64,000 nucleotides of DNA, taken from NCBI RefSeq assembly GCF_040605635.1, contig NZ_JBEXDG010000001.1, forward strand, positions 434,001 through 498,000, written 5' to 3'. The stretch's first letter is position 1. The number at the start of each line of letters is the position of its first letter. The translations under genes and the position numbers were made by a program. A model generated the notes under the pieces. That model saw only the letters and a list, made by a program, of their open reading frames with translations, did no database searches and was not told the origin of the DNA. Shown here one piece after another: positions 1 through 6,388 of this stretch. This DNA comes from Dactylosporangium sp040605635. Lineage in GTDB: Bacteria; Actinomycetota; Actinomycetes; Mycobacteriales; Micromonosporaceae.

Positions 1-336
1 GGCGCGCAGTTTCGCGAAGTTCTCGATGATGCCGTTGTGGATGACCGCGACGCGGCCGTCGACCGAGCGGTGCGGGTGCGCGTTGCGGTCGGTCGGGCCG
101 CCGTGCGTCGCCCATCGGGTGTGGCCGATGCCGGTGGTGCCGGCGTCGAGCCCCTCCTCGTTCTGCAGGGCCTTCTCGAGGTTGGCGAGCTTGCCGGCGC
201 GCTTGGCGGTGCGCAGCACGTCGTCGACGATGGCGACCCCTGCGGAGTCGTAGCCGCGGTACTCCAGCCGACGCAGGCCGTCAAGGACGATGGTCAGGGC
301 CGGACGCGCGCCGGCGTACCCCACGATTCCGCACAT
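1..336 (-). CDS. glmS: Glutamine--fructose-6-phosphate aminotransferase, N-terminal part (cut by window edge)
   Basis: GlmS makes glucosamine-6-phosphate from fructose-6-phosphate and glutamine, the first step to UDP-GlcNAc for peptidoglycan. The 112 visible residues are the class II glutaminase domain. It begins MCGIVGYAG, where Cys2 becomes the N-terminal nucleophile after Met removal, followed by RRLEYRGYDSAG, GIGHTRWATHG and VAVIHNGIIENF, all GlmS hallmarks. The isomerase domain lies beyond base 1. The ATG at 334-336 is fixed by the need for Cys at position 2. A TACGGT hexamer ends 6 bases before the ATG, which would suit a leaderless transcript, and an 8-bp inverted repeat lies just upstream (356-378). 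glmM, the next enzyme of the pathway, is 950 bases upstream on the same strand. Confidence 0.95.
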   Translation of the reverse strand, partial: MCGIVGYAGARPALTIVLDGLRRLEYRGYDSAGVAIVDDVLRTAKRAGKLANLEKALQNEEGLDAGTTGIGHTRWATHGGPTDRNAHPHRSVDGRVAVIHNGIIENFAKLRA

Positions 337-355
337 GCCCGTACCGTAGCAGAAC

Positions 356-378
356 TTCGAGCACCACTCCTGCTCGAA
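356..378 (-). promoter_or_regulatory. Perfect 8-bp inverted repeat upstream of glmS
   Basis: TTCGAGCA and TGCTCGAA flank a 7-base spacer, 20 bases upstream of the glmS ATG. It could be an operator or, if transcription starts further upstream, a 5'-UTR hairpin. No glmS ribozyme core is recognisable. Function is inferred only from position and symmetry. Confidence 0.4.
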
Positions 379-436
379 ACTGTCGTGATTGCGCATTACG
401 GATGCGCACAGTGGGATGATTGCGGCTTCCCGTTCC

Positions 437-470
437 GCGTGCTACCCAGCGCGACGGAGGGGTAGCACGC
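437..470 (-). terminator. Hairpin terminator after the SDR gene
   Basis: A perfect 11-bp stem (gcgtgctaccc / gggtagcacgc) with a 12-base loop starts 9 bases after the SDR stop codon on the minus strand. There is no U-run, as is common for actinobacterial terminators. Confidence 0.6.
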
Positions 471-479
471 GGCGAGTTC

Positions 480-1247
480 TCAAGCGAGGGACGAGCGGAT
501 CTGGGCGCCACCGTCGATGACGAGGGTCTGGCCGGTCATCCACCGCGACGCGGGCCCGCCGAGGAACGTGATCACGTCGGCGATGTCGTCGGGTTCGCCG
601 ATGCGCCCGAGCGGGAGGTGGTCACTGAGGTACTGCTCGTTGTTCTCCCACAGGCCGCGGGCGAGCTTGGTGCGCACGATGCCGGGGGCGACGCCGTTGA
701 CGCGGACGGCCGGCGCGAGTTCGGCGGCGAGCTGCCGGGTGAGGTGGATGACCGCGGCCTTGGTGGCGTTGTAGTAGCCGATGCCGGGCTCGGTGAGCAG
801 GCCGCCGACGGAGGCGACGTTGACGATCGCGCCGCCCCGGCTGGACATGGACGCCTTCCAGGCCAGCTGGCTCCACAGCACGGGCCCGAACTGGTTGAGC
901 CGGACGGTCTTCTCCGCGCGGACCGGGTCGATGTCCATGAGCGGCCCGAAGTACGGGTTGGTGCCGGCGTTGTTGACCAGGACGTCGATCGCGCCGAAGC
1001 GGGCCATGGCCGCGTCGACGGCGGCGCCCGCCTGGTCGGGCTCGGCGGCGTGTGCGGCGTGCGCGAGCACCCCCGCGGACGGATGGGCGGCGCGGATCTC
1101 CTCCGCGACGGCGTCGAGCGCCTCCTGGTCGCGGGAGGTGAGCACGACGTTGCAGCCCTGCGCGGCGAAGGCGACGGCGGTCGCCTTGCCGATGCCGCGG
1201 GAGGCGCCGGTGACGAGAACGGTGCGGGCGTCAGTCATGCGCCGCAC
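480..1247 (-). CDS. SDR-family NAD(P)-dependent oxidoreductase
   Basis: A classical short-chain dehydrogenase/reductase of about 255 residues, the usual length. The cofactor motif TGASRGIG is at residues 13-20, the structural NNAG near 91, a catalytic Ser in VASVGG near 145 and the YNATK catalytic Tyr/Lys pair near 158-162. The substrate cannot be read from the sequence; it resembles FabG-like 3-oxoacyl or alcohol reductases. Two starts are possible: GTG at 1247, with a G-rich run 4 bases upstream, or ATG at 1238 (MTDARTV). It lies between glmM and glmS on the same strand, 42 bases after glmM, but nothing ties it to amino-sugar synthesis. Confidence 0.9.
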   Translation of the reverse strand: MRRMTDARTVLVTGASRGIGKATAVAFAAQGCNVVLTSRDQEALDAVAEEIRAAHPSAGVLAHAAHAAEPDQAGAAVDAAMARFGAIDVLVNNAGTNPYFGPLMDIDPVRAEKTVRLNQFGPVLWSQLAWKASMSSRGGAIVNVASVGGLLTEPGIGYYNATKAAVIHLTRQLAAELAPAVRVNGVAPGIVRTKLARGLWENNEQYLSDHLPLGRIGEPDDIADVITFLGGPASRWMTGQTLVIDGGAQIRSSLA

Positions 1248-1289
1248 GTTACCCCCCGGTAGCCGCCGCCCTTTTCATGATCCGGAAGA

Positions 1290-2639
1290 TCATGAGGAAG
1301 CGGGTGAGACCGTGCGGACGATGCCGGCGATGCGCTCCGCGGCCTCGCGTGCGATCTCCAGGGTGGCCGCCTCGACCATGACCCGGACGAGCTGCTCGGT
1401 GCCCGAGGGCCGCAGCAGGACCCGGCCGGCGCCACCGAGCTCCGCCTCGACCTGCTTCGCGGCGTCGAGGACCTGGGCGGCCTTCGCGGCCGCGGCCCGG
1501 TCGCCGACGGGCACGTTGATCAGGACCTGCGGCAGCCGCTGTACGACGGCGGCGAGGTCGGCGAGGGTCTTGCCGGTGCCCGTCATACGGCCCATGAGGT
1601 GCAGGGCGGTCAGGACGCCGTCGCCGGTGGTCGCGAACGCCGGCATGACGATGTGGCCGCTCTGCTCGCCGCCGAGGGCCAGGCCCTTCGCGCGGAGCTC
1701 GTCGAGGACGTAGCGGTCGCCGACGCGGGTCTCCAGCAGCCGGATCCCGGCGTCGGCCATGGCGATCTTCAGGCCGAGGTTGCTCATGACGGTCGCGACG
1801 AGCGTGTCGTCTTTGAGCAGGCCGCCGTCGCGCATCGCGAGGGCGAGGACGGCCATGATCTGGTCGCCGTCGACCTCGGCGCCGGCGGCGGTGACGGCGA
1901 GGCACCGGTCGGCGTCGCCGTCGTGCGCGATGCCGAGGTCGGCGCCGTGCTCGACGACGGCGGCGCGGAGCTGGTCGAGGTGGTTGGAGCCGCAGTCCTC
2001 GTTGATGTTGAGACCGTCGGGGTCAGCGTTGATCGCGATGACGTGCGCGCCGGCGCGGCGGTACGCCTCGGGAGCGGCGGACGAAGCGGCACCGTTCGCG
2101 CAGTCGACGACGACCTTCAGCTCGACGAGCGGGCCGGGCAGCGAGGTCAGCAGGTGCCGGACGTAGCGGTCCTCACCGTCGGCGAGGTCGGTGACGCGGC
2201 CGACGCCGGCGCCGGTGGGGCGGGTCTTGCTGCCCTCGGTGATGAGCCGCTCGATCTCGTCCTCGACCTCGTCGGGGAGCTTGTGCCCGCCGGCGGCGAA
2301 GAGCTTGATCCCGTTGTCGGGCATCGGGTTGTGCGAGGCGGACAGCATCACGCCGATGTCCGCGTCGAGGACGCCGGTGAGATACGCCACGGCCGGGGTG
2401 GGCAGGACGCCGACCCGGACCACGTTGGCGCCGGCGCTGGTGAGCCCGGCGACGACGGCCGCTTCGAGCATCTCGCCGCTGGCCCGCGGGTCACGGCCGA
2501 CGACCGCGACGGGTGCGTGGGAGTGATCCCGTTCGAACAGCGCCTGGGTCGCGGCGATGGCTACGGCCATGGCCAGCTCGGGAGTCAGGTCGGCGTTGGC
2601 GCGTCCGCGGACGCCGTCGGTGCCGAAGAGTCGCCCCAC
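1290..2639 (-). CDS. glmM: Phosphoglucosamine mutase
   Basis: Interconverts glucosamine-6-phosphate and glucosamine-1-phosphate for UDP-GlcNAc synthesis; cytoplasmic. At 449 residues it has family length. The phosphoserine loop SASHNP is at residues 100-105 (catalytic Ser102), the Mg-binding DGDADR near 245, the sugar-binding GEQSGH near 325 and the phosphate-binding RPSGTE near the C-terminus. It starts with GTG and reads MGRLFGTDGVRG, the canonical GlmM N-terminus. It follows rpsI by 83 bases across a hairpin terminator, the common actinobacterial order rplM-rpsI-glmM-glmS. Confidence 0.97.
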   Translation of the reverse strand: MGRLFGTDGVRGRANADLTPELAMAVAIAATQALFERDHSHAPVAVVGRDPRASGEMLEAAVVAGLTSAGANVVRVGVLPTPAVAYLTGVLDADIGVMLSASHNPMPDNGIKLFAAGGHKLPDEVEDEIERLITEGSKTRPTGAGVGRVTDLADGEDRYVRHLLTSLPGPLVELKVVVDCANGAASSAAPEAYRRAGAHVIAINADPDGLNINEDCGSNHLDQLRAAVVEHGADLGIAHDGDADRCLAVTAAGAEVDGDQIMAVLALAMRDGGLLKDDTLVATVMSNLGLKIAMADAGIRLLETRVGDRYVLDELRAKGLALGGEQSGHIVMPAFATTGDGVLTALHLMGRMTGTGKTLADLAAVVQRLPQVLINVPVGDRAAAAKAAQVLDAAKQVEAELGGAGRVLLRPSGTEQLVRVMVEAATLEIAREAAERIAGIVRTVSPASS

Positions 2640-2680
2640 TGCGATACCTCCGTTGAGCTATAAGGCCGCGAACGCAAATC

Positions 2681-2711
2681 GGCCGGGTACACCTCCAGGG
2701 TGCACCCGGCC
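2681..2711 (-). terminator. Terminator after rplM-rpsI
   Basis: Thirteen paired bases (one G-U) around a 5-base loop, 11 bases after the rpsI stop. The RNA continues GAUUUG, a weak U-tract. It probably ends or attenuates the rplM-rpsI transcript before glmM. Confidence 0.65.
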
Positions 2712-2722
2712 AAGAAGCTTTT

Positions 2723-3277
2723 TTAGCGCTTCGAGTACTGCGGGGCCTTGCGGGCCTTCTTCAGACCGTACTTCTTGCGCTCGGTGGCGCGGGCGTCACG
2801 GGTGAGGAAGCCGGCCTTCTTCAGCGCCGGGCGGTCATCGGGGTCGTTCTCGATGAGCGCGCGGGCGATCGCGAGGCGCAGGCCGCCGGCCTGACCGGTG
2901 GTGCCGCCGCCACGCAGGTTGGCGAAGACGTCGAACTGGTCGACCTTCTCGACGATGACCAGCGGCTCCTTGACGGACTGCTGGTGGACCTTGCTGGGGA
3001 AGTAGTTCTCCAGCTCACGGCCGTTGAGGAGGAACTTGCCGGTGCCGGGGATCAGGCGGACCCGGACGATGGCCTCCTTGCGGCGGCCAACGGTCTGGAT
3101 CGGCTGGCCGGCGCGGCGGGAACGGGTCGGCACCTTCGCGGTGGCCGTCGTCTCGACGGTGGGCGCGGGGGTCTCGACGGTGGCGACAGCAGCGGGGGCC
3201 GGCTCAGCGGCGGGCGCCTCGGTGTCGATGGTCTCGACGGTCTCGTCGGTCACGCTCAGTCCTTCGTCCGCGCTCAC
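2723..3277 (-). CDS. rpsI: 30S ribosomal protein S9
   Basis: Small-subunit protein whose C-terminal tail reaches the P-site tRNA. The S9 core runs from TVGRRKEAIVRVR to the conserved terminal YSKR. It is preceded by an Ala/Pro/Thr/Glu-rich extension of about 55 residues, longer than in most bacteria and probably disordered. The GTG start overlaps the rplM stop (GTGA, 4 bases), indicating translational coupling. Confidence 0.97.
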   Translation of the reverse strand: MSADEGLSVTDETVETIDTEAPAAEPAPAAVATVETPAPTVETTATAKVPTRSRRAGQPIQTVGRRKEAIVRVRLIPGTGKFLLNGRELENYFPSKVHQQSVKEPLVIVEKVDQFDVFANLRGGGTTGQAGGLRLAIARALIENDPDDRPALKKAGFLTRDARATERKKYGLKKARKAPQYSKR

Positions 3278-3717
3278 TGCGCGATCTGCTTGATCTCGAA
3301 CGGCTGGGGCAGCTGCGCGGCGTGCGGGTGCTCAGCGCCCGCGTAGACCTTCAGCTTGCGGATCTGCCGGGCACCGAGGCGGTTGTGCGGGAGCATGCCC
3401 TTGACGGCCAGCTCGATCGCGCGCTCCGGGTTCTTGGTCAGCAGCTCCTCGTAGCCGACCGCCTTGAGGCCGCCCGGGTAGCCCGAGTGCCGGTAGGCGA
3501 TCTTGGTCTGCCGCTTGTTGCCGGTCAGCGCCACCTTGCCGGCGTTGATCACGATGACGAAGTCGCCGGTGTCCACGTGCGGGGCGAACGTCGGCTTGTG
3601 CTTACCGCGCAGCAGCGTGGCGGCGTGCGTGGCCAGACGGCCGAGCACGACGTCCGACGCGTCGATGACGTGCCACACGCGCTCGATTTCACCCGGCTTC
3701 GGGCTGTACGTACCCAC
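3274..3717 (-). CDS. rplM: 50S ribosomal protein L13
   Basis: An early-assembling large-subunit protein. The 147 residues contain the L13 hallmarks DVVLGRLATHAATLLRGKHK, YRHSGYPGGLK and AVKGMLPHNRLG. It starts at GTG with a purine-rich AAGGTAG upstream. It is first gene of the rplM-rpsI operon and has its own promoter at 3841-3869. Confidence 0.98.
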   Translation of the reverse strand: MGTYSPKPGEIERVWHVIDASDVVLGRLATHAATLLRGKHKPTFAPHVDTGDFVIVINAGKVALTGNKRQTKIAYRHSGYPGGLKAVGYEELLTKNPERAIELAVKGMLPHNRLGARQIRKLKVYAGAEHPHAAQLPQPFEIKQIAQ

Positions 3718-3825
3718 AGGTCTACCTTGTCTTCCACGTCGTCGGTTCTGGGGTGCGCTCTCATGGCGGCGCTAAGGGGCGCACGACCACCTAGCGTACC
3801 CGAACGGTGGGGACGCCTTGTCATC

Positions 3826-3863
3826 GCACAACAGCGTTCCACGATACCGGGCCGCTGTTGTGC
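3826..3863. repeat. 11-bp perfect inverted repeat overlapping the rplM promoter and the narK 3' end
   Basis: Arms GCACAACAGCG and CGCTGTTGTGC are separated by 16 bases. One arm fills the -10/-35 spacer of the rplM promoter; the other covers the expected start site. It also begins 16 bases after the narK stop, so it may be the narK terminator, an operator for rplM, or both. Confidence 0.6.
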
Positions 3864-3869
3864 GGTCAA
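3841..3869 (-). promoter_or_regulatory. Sigma-A-type promoter of rplM-rpsI
   Basis: Minus-strand TTGACC, 17-base spacer, TATCGT. The -10 ends about 124 bases before the rplM GTG. Close match to the actinobacterial housekeeping consensus. Confidence 0.75.
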
Positions 3870-3878
3870 AACGGCCCC

Positions 3879-5228
3879 TCAGACCCCTTCCAACCGGTTG
3901 GGTGACTTGCGCAGGTAGACGAACCAGGTGACGGCGAAACAGACGGCGTAGAAGGCAAGGAATGCGATGTAGGCGCCGTCGCCCGTCTTGTACGCGAGGA
4001 AGGACTGCCGGAACGCGAGGTTGACCAGGACACCACCGGCCGCGCCGATCGCCCCGGCCACGCCGATGAGCGCCGTGGCGAGCCGCCGGGACTGGTTCTC
4101 GTCGTGGGGGAACTTCGCCCGGAAGATCGCCGGGATCATCTTGTACGTCGAGCCGTTGCCGATGCCGCTGAAGATGAACAGGCAGATGAAGCCGGTCAGG
4201 AACAACGGCAGGGAGTGCTGCCGCGACGCGATGAGCACACCGGTCGCGCCGAGTGCCATGCCGACGAAGTTCCAGAAGGTGATCTTCGCCCCGCCGAAGC
4301 GGTCGGCGAGCAGGCCGCCGACGGGGCGGATGAGCGAGCCGAGCAGCGGACCCAGGAAGGTGAGGTAGGCCGCCTTCACTGGGGTGTCGAAGTCGGACTT
4401 GAACTGCACCAGGAGCACCTGGCCGAACGCGAAGCCGAAGCCGATGAAGGATCCGAAGGTGCCGATGTACAGCAGGGACATGATCCACGCGTGCCGGTCC
4501 TTGACGACGTCGCGCATGGCCCGCCGGTCGTTCGACGCGTGCGTGAGGTTGTCCATGTGGATCGCGGCGAGCGCGGCCGCGACGACGATCAGCGGCAGGT
4601 AGATCAGGATGATGAGGCGCGGGTGCGCGGCGCCGGCGGTGGCGAGCACGAGCAGGCCGACGAGCTGCACGGCGGGGACGCCGATGTTGCCGCCGCCGGC
4701 GTTGATGCCCAGCGCCCAGCCCTTGAGCCGAGAAGGGTAGAAGGCGTTGATGTTCGCCATCGAGGAGGCGAAGTTGCCGCCGCCGACGCCGGCGACCGAC
4801 GCGACGAGCAGCAGGGTGGTGAAGGAGACGCCGGGCTCCAGCACGATGCCGGCCAGGACGCTCGGGACCAGCAGCATCAGGGCGCTGAAGATGGTCCAGT
4901 TCCGGCCGCCGAAGGTGGCGACCGCGAAGGTGTAGGGCAGCCGCAGCACCGCGCCGACGAGCGTGGGTGCGCTGGTGAGCAGGAACTTCTGCGCCGGGTC
5001 GAAGCCGTACTGCGGGCCGAGGAAGAGCACGAAGACCGACCAGAGGCTCCAGATGGAGAACCCGATGTGCTCCGACAGGATGGAGACGACGAGGTTGCGA
5101 CGGGCGATCTTCGCGCCGCCGTCCTCCCAGAAGGTGCGGTCTTCGGGCCGCCAGTCGGTGATCCAGCGGCCGCGGCGGGGGCGCGGGGGCTGCGCGCCCG
5201 GCTCGGTGGTTTCCACGGCGAGAGTCAT
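3879..5228 (-). CDS. narK: NarK/NasA-type nitrate-nitrite MFS transporter
   Basis: A 12-helix major facilitator of the nitrate/nitrite porter family, probably importing nitrate or exporting nitrite. Both nitrate signatures are present: a Gly-rich NS1 beginning GVGGGNFASSMANINAFYP and an NS2 of the GNGSTYKMIPAIF type. About 450 residues is the family length. The ATG at 5228 is preferred; a TTG three codons upstream (5237) is possible. It lies 1.1 kb from the divergent nirBD genes, which suggests a joint role in nitrate assimilation, although no nitrate reductase gene is in the window. Confidence 0.92.
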   Translation of the reverse strand: MTLAVETTEPGAQPPRPRRGRWITDWRPEDRTFWEDGGAKIARRNLVVSILSEHIGFSIWSLWSVFVLFLGPQYGFDPAQKFLLTSAPTLVGAVLRLPYTFAVATFGGRNWTIFSALMLLVPSVLAGIVLEPGVSFTTLLLVASVAGVGGGNFASSMANINAFYPSRLKGWALGINAGGGNIGVPAVQLVGLLVLATAGAAHPRLIILIYLPLIVVAAALAAIHMDNLTHASNDRRAMRDVVKDRHAWIMSLLYIGTFGSFIGFGFAFGQVLLVQFKSDFDTPVKAAYLTFLGPLLGSLIRPVGGLLADRFGGAKITFWNFVGMALGATGVLIASRQHSLPLFLTGFICLFIFSGIGNGSTYKMIPAIFRAKFPHDENQSRRLATALIGVAGAIGAAGGVLVNLAFRQSFLAYKTGDGAYIAFLAFYAVCFAVTWFVYLRKSPNRLEGV

Positions 5229-5304
5229 GGTGGGCAAGGTATGGGCGACACGTTTCGATCGCTCGCACCGGTTCTTGTCCTCGCCGAAACGTTTCCCCCA
5301 CGGC

Positions 5305-5339
5305 GGCGGCCGCCCGGTTGTGAGAACCGGACGGCCGCC
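5305..5339 (-). terminator. Hairpin terminator after the lipoprotein gene
   Basis: A 15-bp GC-rich stem with one mismatch (ggcggccgcccggtt / aaccggacggccgcc) around a GTGAG loop, 18 bases downstream of the lipoprotein stop. It has no U-run and lies between the lipoprotein and narK, so it separates them or attenuates readthrough. Confidence 0.65.
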
Positions 5340-5357
5340 TTCTGCTCGGGGGTGCGA

Positions 5358-6059
5358 TCAGGCCTTCGAGAAGGTCCAGGTGCCGGTGTCGGGGCCGCCC
5401 TGCGGCGGGCCGAGCTTGAGGGTGGTGCCGCCGGAGCAGTCGTAGCTGCTCTTCTTCAGGACGGGCTGGGCGTCCACCGCGCCGCCGGTGTCGGCGGTGC
5501 CGGTGCCGGCGAAGTCGGCGATGGAGGTCTTGTCGGCGACGCGGACCGCCGCGGGGCTGGTCAGGTCCACGGTGACGGTGAGGGTGCTGAAGTCGACGGT
5601 GCCGGTCGGCTCCCAGGTGCCGGTGGCGGCGGCCGGCGTCTTGACGGTGCCGTTGACCTTGCCGCCGTAGCCGAAGCTGCCCTTCACGTCGCCGCCGGCG
5701 ACGGTGAACGCGAACGTGACCGGCTGCATCGAGCCGAAGTCGACCTGGGCCTTGCCGGCCGAGTCGATCGTCAGCAGGGTGCCGCCGCCACCGGCGAAGG
5801 TGCCGGTGACCGGTCCGCTGAGCTTGCCGTCGAGCCCGGTGGCCTTCCAGGTGCCGACCAGGCACGGCGCCGCGGCACCGGTCCCGGGCGTGCCGGCCGG
5901 GGCACCGGACGAGGCACCGGACGAGGTCGCCGCCGAGGCGCCGGCCGAGGTCTTGCCGCTGCTACCGGCGCTGGGGGTGCCGGCGCCGTCACTGCACCCG
6001 GCGAGCCCCATGCCGAGCGCCGTCATGGCCACGATGGTGACCTTGGCGGTCGAGCGCAT
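5358..6059 (-). CDS. Secreted lipoprotein of unknown function
   Basis: A hydrophobic signal peptide ends in the lipobox GLAGC, so the mature protein should be lipid-anchored on the outer face of the membrane. A Ser/Gly/Ala/Thr-rich linker of about 45 residues follows, then a compact domain of about 170 residues rich in Gly, Thr and Val (PCLVGTWKATGLDGKLSG near its start, GPDTGTWTFSKA at its end). The domain looks like a beta-sandwich or lipocalin-like fold, but I do not recognise a family. The ATG at 6059 is chosen because GAGGAGG lies 6-7 bases upstream; an earlier in-frame ATG overlaps that ribosome-binding site. It is next to narK and nirB but separated from narK by a terminator. Confidence 0.85.
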   Translation of the reverse strand: MRSTAKVTIVAMTALGMGLAGCSDGAGTPSAGSSGKTSAGASAATSSGASSGAPAGTPGTGAAAPCLVGTWKATGLDGKLSGPVTGTFAGGGGTLLTIDSAGKAQVDFGSMQPVTFAFTVAGGDVKGSFGYGGKVNGTVKTPAAATGTWEPTGTVDFSTLTVTVDLTSPAAVRVADKTSIADFAGTGTADTGGAVDAQPVLKKSSYDCSGGTTLKLGPPQGGPDTGTWTFSKA

Positions 6060-6388
6060 CTGGTTCCTCCTCATATCGGGGTCCGTTACTGTCTACCCCT
6101 GCGAGCAGATCGCCGAACCCTATCTCGGGCGGATGTGACCTACCGTTCACCTGCCCGAAGAGATCGACCGCCGTCGACGCCATGCGGTAACTTCCCGCTC
6201 ACCGGTCGTGTGAGGCGCTCTTAGCAGGCGCGAAACATTCGGGACCCTGGAGCGAAACCGCCCGGCGGCAGCCTTTTGGCCATGTCCGAAGCGGTCGCCA
6301 TCGCAAGCTCGCCACCCGGCGTCTCGCCGGAGTCCGGCGGTAACAGCGCCGAAACCAAGTCGCCATGCCCGCGTAACGGCGGTGTCCG
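6060..6388. other. Divergent intergenic region, lipoprotein / nirB
   Basis: 329 bases with no convincing gene. It should hold the promoters of both flanking genes. The only motif I can support is the GTAAC-n6-GAAAC site at 6340-6355. Short frames here lack ribosome-binding sites. Confidence 0.6.
6340..6355 (+). promoter_or_regulatory. Candidate GlnR half-site pair upstream of nirB
   Basis: GTAAC-AGCGCC-GAAAC matches the a/b unit of the actinobacterial GlnR box (GTnAC-n6-GnAAC) exactly and lies 34 bases before the nirB start. The second a/b unit of the full box is not visible. GlnR control of nirB is established in Streptomyces; it is inferred here. Confidence 0.45.

Noticed and set aside
337..479. 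glmS ribozyme or riboswitch ahead of glmS
   Set aside because: The known ribozyme is a Firmicutes element with a double-pseudoknot core that is not visible here; only a simple inverted repeat is present.
3772..5865. Minus-strand frame of 697 codons across narK
   Set aside because: A shifted frame with His/Arg/Pro-rich composition; the narK frame contains both nitrate signatures.
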